From DASXUG01 sp036504995 (GTDB lineage: Bacteria; Pseudomonadota; Gammaproteobacteria; Burkholderiales; Methylophilaceae): a DNA stretch of 45,828 nucleotides. Shown here piece after piece: positions 17,060-24,048 of the stretch (positions are counted from its first letter, which is position 1; every line of letters starts with the position of its first letter). The notes under the pieces were generated by a model. The model worked only from the letters and a program-made list of their open reading frames with translations. It was not told the origin of the DNA and did not search any database. Location: positions 1 to 45,828 of the forward strand of contig DASXUG010000016.1 of the NCBI GenBank assembly GCA_036504995.1, in the 5' to 3' direction. The translations under genes were made by a program, and so were the position numbers.

Positions 17060-18667
17060 TTAGGGGAATTTACTTATCTCTTTCAAAATGCCACCTATTG
17101 TTCTTATCTGTGGCTGATTCATCTTAATATCTTCTGGCAACTTATCGATAGCGGCAAGTGCTTCACGTCGATTAGAAAAGCCGCCATATAAAATAGTAAC
17201 AAATGGCCTGTTATTCACCTGAGTGCGATACGCATAAATGTTTTCCACGTTTAAACGTTTAGCCAGATAATTCAAATGCTGTATCAACTGTGCCTCATTT
17301 GACGAGCCCATTAACTGAATGCTAGCAGTATTTTCAGACTGTTGTTTCAGCCATGACTCGGTCACCTCAAGACGTTGCTGAAGCACATCTCCACCCACAC
17401 TAGGCATAACGGTAGTGGCGACTGCGGTATCTTTAGCACCTTCCGCAGTATTTGTTGTTACGGTAGTCGGAGCAGATAATTTAGCGACAGGCGCATTTTC
17501 AGCCACCCTTGCTTCGTAAATAGGCAATGCAGCTTTTGCTGGGTCTGCCGATGGCGTTTGCGTGACTGGCTTTACCTCACTGACATTTGCACTTGTATTT
17601 GGCAGGCTTGCCGCTTCACTGGGTGGCGTCTGAACCTGTGTTTTGTTAGCCGCTTGGATTTGCGTATCCTGAATCGCAGGCTTAGCGATTGGTTTTGGTG
17701 CTTGCGCTGATTTAGTAATCATTGGCTTTGCTGGTGCTGGATAAAACAAGCCCTGCCAAAAACCTTGATATATCGCGAAACCAACAAAAACAGTCAGTGC
17801 GACCAAAGCTAGCAACCCTACGCCAAGATTGCGCTTGGCTTTACGCTTAATTTGCTCCGCACCAAAATCACTGTCTCGAATCGCCGCTTCTACTTGTTTA
17901 ACGTCCACCAAATACAAGTTTTGCGCATAAGTTGCTAGCATTGCTTTATCGGCTAGCACATTGACACGACGCACTAGGCCTTGTGATGACTGCGTCAGCA
18001 ATTTAATCGCGGCTTCAGTAAAAATTGGCGGCCCGAAATAACCAGCCGAACGCAAGCGGAACATCAGATAATCTCGAATAGCATTTTGGTCGATTGGATC
18101 TAGGTTAAAGCTATGTGTGATACGCTCTCGTAGCTGTCTAATTTGCGTTGCATTTAAGTTAGTATCCAACTCGGGTTGCCCAAACAATACGATTTGCAGT
18201 AACTTGTCTTGCTTAGTTTCTAAATTGGTGAGCAGCCTAATTTCTTCTAGCGTTGCGATTGGCATGCCCTGCGCTTCTTCCACAAAAATTACCACCTGCT
18301 TGCCCTCGGCATGGCGATCTAGCAGGTATTTTTGCAATAGCTGCATGGCTTGCAAACGATCTGTATTTTGAGGCAGCTTTAATTGCAACTCAAACGCGAT
18401 TGCAAACACGACATCCTCGGGCGCGATGCTAGGATTTGCTAAATAGACGCACTCCACTTTTTCGGGCAACCGTGTTTGCAGCATACGGCTCAACATAGTT
18501 TTTCCGCTGCCCACTTCGCCGACCACTTTAATAATACCTTCGCCATTATTAATGGCATAAACCAACGCCTCTAAAATTGCACCGCGATTTGCGCCTGCAA
18601 AAAAGAAATCGGTATTGGGGGTAATTTTAAACGGCGCCTGTTTGAGGCCAAAATGGTCATAGTACAC
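17060..18667 (-). CDS. mshM: MshM/ExeA-type AAA ATPase with C-terminal SPOR domain
   Basis: A 535-residue protein. The N-terminal part is an ExeA-like AAA+ ATPase: Walker A GEVGSGKT at 50-57, Walker B VIFVEE at 126-131, and a sensor region IVLFGQPEL near 159-167. One membrane helix spans 281-303. A Pro/Ala/Thr-rich periplasmic linker follows (about 310-440), and the last 85 residues resemble a SPOR domain (SIQLMGSSNEAQLIQHL; YAYRTQVNNRPFVTILYGGF). ExeA proteins use ATP and peptidoglycan binding to help place a secretin; here the usual peptidoglycan domain seems to be a SPOR domain, which binds denuded glycan strands. The upstream regulator gene ends 75 bp before the start. Confidence 0.85.
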   Translation of the reverse strand: MYYDHFGLKQAPFKITPNTDFFFAGANRGAILEALVYAINNGEGIIKVVGEVGSGKTMLSRMLQTRLPEKVECVYLANPSIAPEDVVFAIAFELQLKLPQNTDRLQAMQLLQKYLLDRHAEGKQVVIFVEEAQGMPIATLEEIRLLTNLETKQDKLLQIVLFGQPELDTNLNATQIRQLRERITHSFNLDPIDQNAIRDYLMFRLRSAGYFGPPIFTEAAIKLLTQSSQGLVRRVNVLADKAMLATYAQNLYLVDVKQVEAAIRDSDFGAEQIKRKAKRNLGVGLLALVALTVFVGFAIYQGFWQGLFYPAPAKPMITKSAQAPKPIAKPAIQDTQIQAANKTQVQTPPSEAASLPNTSANVSEVKPVTQTPSADPAKAALPIYEARVAENAPVAKLSAPTTVTTNTAEGAKDTAVATTVMPSVGGDVLQQRLEVTESWLKQQSENTASIQLMGSSNEAQLIQHLNYLAKRLNVENIYAYRTQVNNRPFVTILYGGFSNRREALAAIDKLPEDIKMNQPQIRTIGGILKEISKFP

Positions 18668-18742
18668 AGCTAGACTCTCTTAATAATACTTGGCTTAATA
18701 ATGGGCTTGATTGTGCTCTGCTTATTTTTCATGCGCACTCAG

Positions 18743-20173
18743 TTAAGACTTAAAGTCATCTTGCATTTGAATACGGCTATACAGCGTGGTGCGATTAACA
18801 CCAAGCAATTTTGCTGCTTGACTTAAGTTGCCATGCGTCATTTTCATCGCCGCATCCACGTAAGCCCTCTCCCAAGCTTTAAGCACGGAATCTAAGTTAA
18901 CATTAGCCTGTGTTTGTAAATGATATTGCGCATGGCTGGCAAGGGATTGCTCATCGTTGGCATTGGTTAATGCTTGCGTGCTGCCTAGTTGCATCAGGTC
19001 TAGTTCAGCGGCAAGCTGCGTATCATTGACGGTTTGCCCTGCATACTTGGCAATCAATCGAATAATAATATTGCGCAGCTCTCTCACATTGCCAGGAAAG
19101 TGATAACCCAGCCATCTTGCCTGTGCCTTCGCATCAAATTTAAAGGGTTTTTGCTCTGTTTCTCGCGCGTAAAATTCTTTGAAATGCTCGAGTAGCAATA
19201 AACGATCTTCATCCAAATCTCTAAGCGATGGCACATGCACGGCAAAAACACTAAGTCTATGGTACAAATCCACTCTAAAACGCCCTTCGCGCACCTCTTC
19301 ACGCAAATCACGGTTAGTCGCTGCAATGACTCTTGCTTTACTACGTCTGGATTGAGTTTCCCCTATGCGTTGGTATTCACCATTTTCCAAAACGCGCAAT
19401 AATTTAGACTGCAGTTCCAAAGGCAACTCGCCAATTTCATCTAGAAATAAGGTACCTTCGCCAGCATCCTCAAAATAACCCGCATTAGCACCCGCTGCAC
19501 CTGTAAACGCGCCCTTAGTATGCCCGAACAAAATGGACTCGGCCAAAGTGGGAGAAATCGCAGCACAGTTAATGGATAGATAAGGCTGCTTAGAACGCTT
19601 GCTCAACCGGTGTAAGCAGCTAGCGACCAGCTCTTTACCACTGCCAGACTCCCCCTCAATTAACACAGGGAAAGGTGCATCCGCAAATTGACCAATCTGT
19701 GTACGTAATGTCTGCATCGGCAAACTGTTGCCGAGCAACCCATAACTGACGTGCTGCTCATTCTCTTCACCAAGCTCTGCATCTTGCAGCTTAAGCGCAT
19801 TATGCAGCAAATCCTGTAGCCGTTTGACATCACAAGGCTTAGGCACAAAATCGACTGCACCAAGCGCAAGCGCATGCTTAACATTCACCTCTTCATTTTG
19901 ACCAGAAAGCACAATAATTTTCATGGTGGGAGAGTGCGCTAACAACTCGCCAATCACCTTAAAACCTTCATCAGGCTTATGTGGAACGGGCGGCAAGCCA
20001 AGATCAACCAGCGCTAGTGAAGGCGGAGCATCAAGCTGCCTAAGCAGGCTTTTGGCTTGTGCATGAGAATCGGCAACACATACCTCAAACTCTTTGCTCA
20101 GTACAAAATGCAGGGTATCAGTGATAAGTGGGTCATCGTCAATAATGATTAAAACAGGACGAGAAGCAACCAT
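18743..20173 (-). CDS. NtrC-family sigma-54 activator, PrsR-like response regulator
   Basis: A 476-residue three-domain regulator. The receiver domain (about 5-125) has acidic pocket Asp12/Asp13, phospho-acceptor Asp57 and Lys112, with an insertion after Asp57 (PPVPHKPDEGF). That insertion resembles the PrsR-type regulators of PEP-CTERM/exopolysaccharide loci. The AAA+ domain has Walker A GESGSGKE at 174-181, the sigma-54 contact loop GAFTGA at 221-226 and Walker B TLFLDE at 241-246. A Fis-type helix-turn-helix ends the protein (about 448-470, NLSQAAKLLGVNRTTLYSRI). No histidine kinase is adjacent, so it is an orphan here. Being upstream of and co-oriented with mshM, it probably controls the cluster, but I saw no GG-N10-GC promoter next to mshM. 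Confidence 0.85.
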   Translation of the reverse strand: MVASRPVLIIIDDDPLITDTLHFVLSKEFEVCVADSHAQAKSLLRQLDAPPSLALVDLGLPPVPHKPDEGFKVIGELLAHSPTMKIIVLSGQNEEVNVKHALALGAVDFVPKPCDVKRLQDLLHNALKLQDAELGEENEQHVSYGLLGNSLPMQTLRTQIGQFADAPFPVLIEGESGSGKELVASCLHRLSKRSKQPYLSINCAAISPTLAESILFGHTKGAFTGAAGANAGYFEDAGEGTLFLDEIGELPLELQSKLLRVLENGEYQRIGETQSRRSKARVIAATNRDLREEVREGRFRVDLYHRLSVFAVHVPSLRDLDEDRLLLLEHFKEFYARETEQKPFKFDAKAQARWLGYHFPGNVRELRNIIIRLIAKYAGQTVNDTQLAAELDLMQLGSTQALTNANDEQSLASHAQYHLQTQANVNLDSVLKAWERAYVDAAMKMTHGNLSQAAKLLGVNRTTLYSRIQMQDDFKS

Positions 20174-20223
20174 AGACTACCGTCTCCAACCAAGAGTTAC
20201 ATAGTATTTGTGTCGCAGTTGCA

Positions 20224-20259
20224 TATCGCTACTATAGCGATAATGAGTTTTTGTATCAA
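20224..20259 (-). promoter_or_regulatory. Sigma-70 promoter with dyad over the -10, upstream of the regulator
   Basis: On the minus strand TTGATA (20259-20254) and TATAGT (20236-20231) are separated by 17 bp, a good sigma-70 promoter. A 19-bp dyad, TATCGCTA-N3-TAGCGATA (20224-20242), covers the -10 box. The start site would fall near 20224, about 50 bases before the regulator ATG at 20173. A dyad in this place suggests repression or autoregulation. Confidence 0.65.
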
Positions 20260-20295
20260 TCGGGGATTATAAATAGATGTTTGCGAACGAAAACT

Positions 20296-20340
20296 TGGGG
20301 TGGCTGATGGGGCTCGAACCCACGACAACAGGAATCACAA
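20296..20340 (-). repeat. Distal attachment-site repeat: 3' fragment of tRNA-His
   Basis: These 45 bases are identical to 22645-22689, the 3' part of the intact tRNA-His gene from the first base of the anticodon loop to the CCA end. Identity stops at 20341, where the anticodon stem should continue. It has no 5' half and cannot be a tRNA gene. It marks the far end of an element integrated in the tRNA gene. Confidence 0.9.
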
Positions 20341-20536
20341 CCCAATAGTCAAATGTTACCAATCATCTGATGTTAAAAACATAACTATCGAATACCTGTC
20401 TACTACTATGACAATTTATTTCACTTCTAAAGGCTTATGCCCACTGGGCACTATTCATTAATAGTAGACATTTTTACCTAGCAATTTAGTCTAAGAAAAA
20501 AGCCGCATTTAGCGGCCTTTTCTTACACCGATCAAA
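20341..20536. other. Left end of element: nested inverted repeats and terminator, no gene
   Basis: Between the distal repeat and the HIRAN gene there is no credible gene. A 9-bp inverted repeat, TGTCTACTA (20397-20405) and TAGTAGACA (20462-20470), encloses a smaller dyad TGCCCACTGGGCA (20428-20440). The right part holds the intrinsic terminator listed separately. The nested repeats could be recombinase arm sites or a recognition structure; this is inference. Confidence 0.45.
20492..20519 (-). terminator. Intrinsic terminator after the HIRAN gene
   Basis: On the minus strand GCCGC (20516-20512), a 5-nt loop and GCGGC (20506-20502) form a GC hairpin extended by flanking pairs, followed by a run of T. 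It lies 20 to 45 bp beyond the HIRAN stop codon, so it would end the kinase/HIRAN transcript. Confidence 0.8.
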
Positions 20537-21235
20537 CTATTCAACTTTGACAAACAAATAAACAATAGGCCTTTCGGGCTTACCATTTAGCCGTTCAACT
20601 ACTGCGGTTATCGTATTGTTATCAATCCACTCATTAAAGTTAGCTAATGACGATCTCGGAACATATCCAATTTTCTTACCCTTGCAATAAATTGCAATTG
20701 CATGGCTGTCATGTTGATTATCTTTTTCGCATCTGAAAGTTACTACATCGCCTATGGCTAACTCATCTTGCAACATCTCATGGTGACGGAAACCAGCAAC
20801 CTCTAAAATAAACTCAATAGGAAACTTTGCCCCGCTGCGGTCTGCAACAAGCTCATAATTATCACTTGGTAATTTTGCGCCTGTATAACCAAGTAATGCA
20901 AAATCAGACCCAGTAAAATTAGCTGGTAAACGGTGCATAGCTAAATATTTATCAAAATCATCGCGCTTTCTTGGCGGCATACGACGTAAAAAAGTTTCAA
21001 CTACACCCTGCTCATGCATCTGTGTGTCTAACTTAAACGCAGGAAAACCCATAAATCCATCTTTTTCAGCTAAAGCATAATCCTCAGTATTTTTTAAATA
21101 CCTAAATTGGACATCACCTACCTCTGTCTTGACCAGCTCAGCAACCACGCGACGAGTACGACATTTGGTCTCGTCAGATGGCTGCCAAACTAACCATAAC
21201 CTATTTGGCTCAAAAAAATGCTCGATAACACTCAT
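20537..21235 (-). CDS. HIRAN-domain protein with HipA-N-like region
   Basis: A 232-residue soluble protein. The C-terminal 90 residues (about 143-232) fit a HIRAN domain: LEVAGFRHHE, then GDVVTFRCEKDNQHDSHAIA and KKIGYVPR, the conserved N-x-x-D-x-x-A-I and IGYVPR features. HIRAN domains bind DNA ends in eukaryotic HLTF and occur alone or fused in bacteria. The N-terminal part (about 60-130), with FLRRMPPRKRDDFDKYL and GSDFALLGYTGAKLP, resembles the small N-subdomain of HipA kinases, the piece that is separate (HipS) in HipBST systems. The start overlaps the kinase stop by 4 bp (ATGA), so the pair is translationally coupled. It may be the partner or antitoxin of the kinase. The HIRAN call is good; the HipA-N relation is my reading by eye. 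Confidence 0.75.
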   Translation of the reverse strand: MSVIEHFFEPNRLWLVWQPSDETKCRTRRVVAELVKTEVGDVQFRYLKNTEDYALAEKDGFMGFPAFKLDTQMHEQGVVETFLRRMPPRKRDDFDKYLAMHRLPANFTGSDFALLGYTGAKLPSDNYELVADRSGAKFPIEFILEVAGFRHHEMLQDELAIGDVVTFRCEKDNQHDSHAIAIYCKGKKIGYVPRSSLANFNEWIDNNTITAVVERLNGKPERPIVYLFVKVE

Positions 21236-22182
21236 GATAATACTGATTTTAATAAATTGTGACGCATAGAAATTAACTTGAACATTAAGTTACTGCGCCC
21301 CTCGCTAAACTTGATTGGCAATTCTAAACCTTGCAATGTCGACAGTGTATTATGTAACTCATCCATTGAAAAGTTGTTTAGCATATTAGCTAAATGGGCT
21401 TTTAGCACCAAATTGTCTTGAGTAACTCTTTTTACCATATCCATGTGCCCAACTCTACTAAGGTCATCCAAGTTCCACTTCATGTGATGATAGCCATTAT
21501 TAATGTAACTAGAGTAACGCTTGTCATCCCAATGACTGATTTTATGCTCAAATAGTTCGTGACCTAATGCAGTGCCATTATCAAATAATGGTGAGTAATT
21601 TATTTTAAATGTTCCTTTTGACTTATCTGGAAACCAAAGTAATCCCCAGTTATCTTGGTGTCTATCCGAGTTACCAATTAATGCATCAAATAGGAACGCC
21701 TGCCCCCAGTGAACTTGCCAGTCGACAATTAAAATCTTTGCCCTATTTAATACTCTGCTGATTGCACTGATAGTATGATAGTTGTGTTTTGCGCCTAACT
21801 TCCGCTCAAAATCTGGAATTGCATTTTGCATGTAATTCCCACCCTGAACATAAAACACTTCATTATCAATATAAAACCATTCAATTAATGCGCCACATGT
21901 ATTATCGTCCGAGTTGTAGGAAGCAAATGCAGGTGGCACTTCTACGCCCAACAAGCATCCTACTTGGTAGGCCACAATTTCAGCCCAAAATTGATCAGGG
22001 TACATTCTGCGAGAGCGTTTAAACAAATAACGCTTTTGGGTGTTAATAAAATCGAACTCTAAATAATCAGGCGGAAAAAATGCGCTTTTCTCTCTAGCTC
22101 CTTCTGGGTAGCTACCAAACTGGTCATCTAGCTTCCAGCTTGAAACGTCAATTACCTTTGATTGTAAAATTGAAGGTGGCAT
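21232..22182 (-). CDS. HipA-like serine/threonine kinase
   Basis: From the ATG at 22182 the protein has 316 residues; an in-frame TTG at 22224 would add 14. Neither has a clear Shine-Dalgarno. In the shorter numbering the ATP-lysine candidate is Lys55 (YLFKRS) with Glu68 (FWAEI). The catalytic loop is IGNSDRHQDNWG (Asp173, Asn178) and the metal-binding DFG-like segment is SPLFDNGT (Asp201). These are the HipA/CtkA-family landmarks. The N-subdomain found in full HipA (about 100 residues) is absent here and seems to reside in the next gene. No HipB-type helix-turn-helix gene is near. The substrate is unknown; HipA relatives phosphorylate aminoacyl-tRNA synthetases. Both the kinase and its partner lie alone inside a tRNA-His-integrated element. 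Confidence 0.75.
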   Translation of the reverse strand: MPPSILQSKVIDVSSWKLDDQFGSYPEGAREKSAFFPPDYLEFDFINTQKRYLFKRSRRMYPDQFWAEIVAYQVGCLLGVEVPPAFASYNSDDNTCGALIEWFYIDNEVFYVQGGNYMQNAIPDFERKLGAKHNYHTISAISRVLNRAKILIVDWQVHWGQAFLFDALIGNSDRHQDNWGLLWFPDKSKGTFKINYSPLFDNGTALGHELFEHKISHWDDKRYSSYINNGYHHMKWNLDDLSRVGHMDMVKRVTQDNLVLKAHLANMLNNFSMDELHNTLSTLQGLELPIKFSEGRSNLMFKLISMRHNLLKSVLS

Positions 22183-22224
22183 AATTTTATGTTTTGTTAC
22201 TAAACAATCGAACTTTAACAGCAA

Positions 22225-22644
22225 TAGAAAGCTTTGAGCTCTATTTCTTGTAATGGGTATACGGCGTAATCAATTTTTTAAAATACCAACAACAACATTG
22301 TGAATCATAGTCAAAATCGGTTTGATAAGAGCTCTCAGTCGATTTATGACACCCAACGGCCCACATTGCTCAATCCTTGGACAAGCGTGTCATTACCTCA
22401 AAAGTTCGTGCAGATAGAGAGCGTCATTGCTCTCACGCATGTTTTGCCTGACGGGTGCTGCATGGTGTTAGTAACCAACGAATTGGTGTTGCAAAGCATA
22501 AAGTGACATGGCGCCCCCGCTACAGGTGAATAATGAGTCGAGAGCGTAAAGACCTAACTAGCGATCTCATAGCCACTTTATAGCAGACAATCTACTATAC
22601 TATAAATATTTTCAGGAGCAACTTACTGAAAGGCTTGATATATA
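22225..22644. other. Right end of element: gene-poor region upstream of the kinase
   Basis: About 420 bp with no convincing gene. The largest frame is a GTG-started 68-codon one at 22300-22506 (+), which I do not recognise. It starts with GTG, lacks a clear ribosome site and may be spurious. The region contains several related sequences: GAGCTC (22236-22241), AGAGCTCT (22328-22335), GAGAGC-N6-GCTCTC (22417-22434) and GAGAGCGT (22540-22547). I found no strong promoter for the kinase, though it must lie here. Confidence 0.4.
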
Positions 22645-22721
22645 TGGGGTGGCTGATGGGGCTCGAACCCACGACAACAGGAATCACAATCCTGGACTCT
22701 ACCAACTGAGCTACAGCCACC
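22645..22721 (-). tRNA. tRNA-His (GTG)
   Basis: A complete cloverleaf of 77 nt including the extra 5' G (position -1) typical of tRNA-His and an encoded CCA. The anticodon stem CAGGA/TCCTG encloses TTGTGAT with anticodon GTG. The acceptor GTGGCTG pairs with CAGCCAC, and the T-loop reads GTTCGAG. It is the last of three tRNAs on this strand. Its 3' part is the attachment site of the adjoining element, and the gene was kept intact by integration. Confidence 0.96.
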
Positions 22722-22733
22722 ATTGAACATGTT

Positions 22734-22810
22734 TGGCCTGCCCGACAGGAATCGAACCTGTAACCCCCAGCTTAGAAGGCTGGTGCTCTATCCGGTTGAG
22801 CTACGGGCAG
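22734..22810 (-). tRNA. tRNA-Arg (TCT)
   Basis: A complete 77-nt cloverleaf with encoded CCA. The acceptor CTGCCCG pairs with CGGGCAG. The anticodon stem CCAGC/GCTGG encloses CTTCTAA, anticodon TCT, reading AGA/AGG. It lies 12 bp upstream of tRNA-His and 76 bp downstream of tRNA-Pro, probably on one transcript. Confidence 0.95.
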
Positions 22811-22886
22811 ATTTTAGTTACATGACGAAACCATGTATGACAACATAATTAAATCTATGCCGTCATTTCGGGCAAACCAAATAATT

Positions 22887-22963
22887 TGGTCGGCGTGGAG
22901 AGATTCGAACTCCCGACATCCTGCTCCCAAAGCAGGCGCGCTACCAGGCTACGCTACACGCCG
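22887..22963 (-). tRNA. tRNA-Pro (TGG)
   Basis: A complete 77-nt cloverleaf with encoded CCA. The acceptor CGGCGTG pairs with CACGCCG. The anticodon stem CCTGC/GCAGG encloses TTTGGGA, anticodon TGG. It is the first tRNA after the promoter at 22974-23002 in the three-tRNA transcript. Confidence 0.96.
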
Positions 22964-22973
22964 AAGAGGCAGA

Positions 22974-23002
22974 AATATACCCCATTCCCACTTACTGGTC
23001 AA
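22974..23002 (-). promoter_or_regulatory. Promoter of the tRNA-Pro/Arg/His transcript
   Basis: On the minus strand TTGACC (23002-22997) and TATATT (22979-22974) have a 17-bp spacer, close to the sigma-70 consensus. The tRNA-Pro 5' end is about 10 bp downstream. It diverges from folD. Confidence 0.8.
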
Positions 23003-23077
23003 TTCTATTCTGCAAGAATTTCATACAAAATACATTTGCCTGTTAAAATATCGAATTATTTTTCTTCACTTTCAATC

Positions 23078-23938
23078 ATGTCCGCACAAATCATTAATGG
23101 TAAATCCATCGCAGAAAATATGCTGATGGAAATTAAAGAACGCATTAACGTAAGACTCGCTGAAAATAAGCGCGCCCCAGGACTTGCGGTTATTTTGCTC
23201 GGCGGCGACCCCGCTTCTAACATCTATGTTCGCAACAAACGAACAGCTTGCGAAAAAGTAGGCATACGCTCCATTGCTTATAATTTGCCTGATACCACAA
23301 GCGAAGCTGAGCTATTTGCGCTCATTAATCAGTTAAACGCAGATGACAGCATCGACGGCATCTTGGTACAGTCGCCATTACCTGCGCATATCGACGAAAA
23401 GTTAATCATTGAGCATATTAGTGCAGATAAAGATGTGGATGGCTTTCACCCTTACAATATTGGCAGGTTAACTGTTCGCCAGCCCACCCTGCGCTCTTGC
23501 ACGCCATTTGGGGTGATTAAAATGCTGAATGCGACTGGCATTTCACTCATGGGCTTAGATGCCGTGGTGGTTGGCGTATCTAACCATGTTGGTCGCCCAA
23601 TGGCTTTAGAGTTACTTTTAGCGGGCTGCACCGTTACTTGCTGCCATCGTCACACCAAAGACTTGCGCGGCAATATTGAACGCGCTGATTTAGTTGTCGT
23701 CGCGGCGGGTAAAGCGGGCCTAGTTAAAGGTGAGTGGATAAAACAAGGTGCTGTAGTCATTGATATTGGCATTAATCGCTTAGCCGATGGCAGCCTTTCT
23801 GGAGATGTGGATTTTAACAGCGCAAAAGAGCGCGCTGGCTGGATTACGCCAGTGCCTGGCGGCGTAGGACCAATGACTGTAGCCACACTGATGGAAAATA
23901 CACTGCAAGCGCTGGAACTATCTGAAAATAAAGGGTGA
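23078..23938 (+). CDS. folD: Bifunctional methylenetetrahydrofolate dehydrogenase/cyclohydrolase
   Basis: A 286-residue protein from the ATG at 23078 (MSAQIINGKSIAENML). The frame stays open upstream through the tRNA-Pro gene, but those codons are not part of the gene. Signatures are YVRNKRTACEKVGI with the catalytic lysine, VQSPLPAHID, the dinucleotide-binding region and the C-terminal PGGVGPMTVATLMENT. It interconverts methylene-, methenyl- and formyl-tetrahydrofolate using NADP. The length is standard. In methylotrophs the enzyme also takes part in one-carbon flow, but nothing in the neighbourhood is specific to that. Confidence 0.96.
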   Translation: MSAQIINGKSIAENMLMEIKERINVRLAENKRAPGLAVILLGGDPASNIYVRNKRTACEKVGIRSIAYNLPDTTSEAELFALINQLNADDSIDGILVQSPLPAHIDEKLIIEHISADKDVDGFHPYNIGRLTVRQPTLRSCTPFGVIKMLNATGISLMGLDAVVVGVSNHVGRPMALELLLAGCTVTCCHRHTKDLRGNIERADLVVVAAGKAGLVKGEWIKQGAVVIDIGINRLADGSLSGDVDFNSAKERAGWITPVPGGVGPMTVATLMENTLQALELSENKG

Positions 23939-23955
23939 TTTTAGCTTTTTTAATC

Positions 23956-23983
23956 TTGCATAATCACATAATCAGTGTACACT
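23956..23983 (+). promoter_or_regulatory. Candidate promoter of the dksA-like gene
   Basis: TTGCAT (23956-23961) and TACACT (23978-23983) are separated by 16 bp and lie about 65 bp before the ATG at 24049. The match to sigma-70 is fair, not strong. Confidence 0.4.
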
Positions 23984-24048
23984 TTGCACCGCTTTAAATT
24001 TATGTTAATGAAGTTTATATTTTTGTAATTTGAAAGTTCAAGGCACAT

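Larger units (their letters stand above)
20296..22689. mobile_element. Mini integrative element in tRNA-His (2349-bp unit, no recombinase)
   Basis: Two 45-bp perfect direct repeats (20296-20340 and 22645-22689) bound the region; the repeat-to-repeat period is 2349 bp. The right repeat belongs to a complete tRNA-His gene and the left is only its 3' part, the classic product of tyrosine-recombinase integration into a tRNA. Identity begins at the anticodon loop, a known crossover position for such enzymes. Inside there are two overlapping genes on the minus strand (HipA-like kinase and HIRAN protein), a terminator and about 400 bp without a convincing gene. No integrase, excisionase or plasmid gene is present, so it is either a decayed remnant or a cargo element moved in trans. 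Confidence 0.82.

Noticed and set aside
18668..18742. Sigma-54 promoter before mshM
   Set aside because: I looked for GG-N10-GC on the minus strand here and found none with the right spacing.
20296..20370. A second tRNA-His gene
   Set aside because: Only the 3' 45 bases match; the anticodon stem does not close and the 5' half is missing. It is an attachment-site remnant.
22300..22506. 68-codon gene on the plus strand in the element
   Set aside because: It starts with GTG, has no ribosome site and no recognised family, and it overlaps the motif-rich regulatory stretch. It is mentioned only as part of the gene-poor region.
22886..23077. N-terminal extension of folD
   Set aside because: The open frame runs through the tRNA-Pro gene; the FolD family begins at the ATG at 23078.
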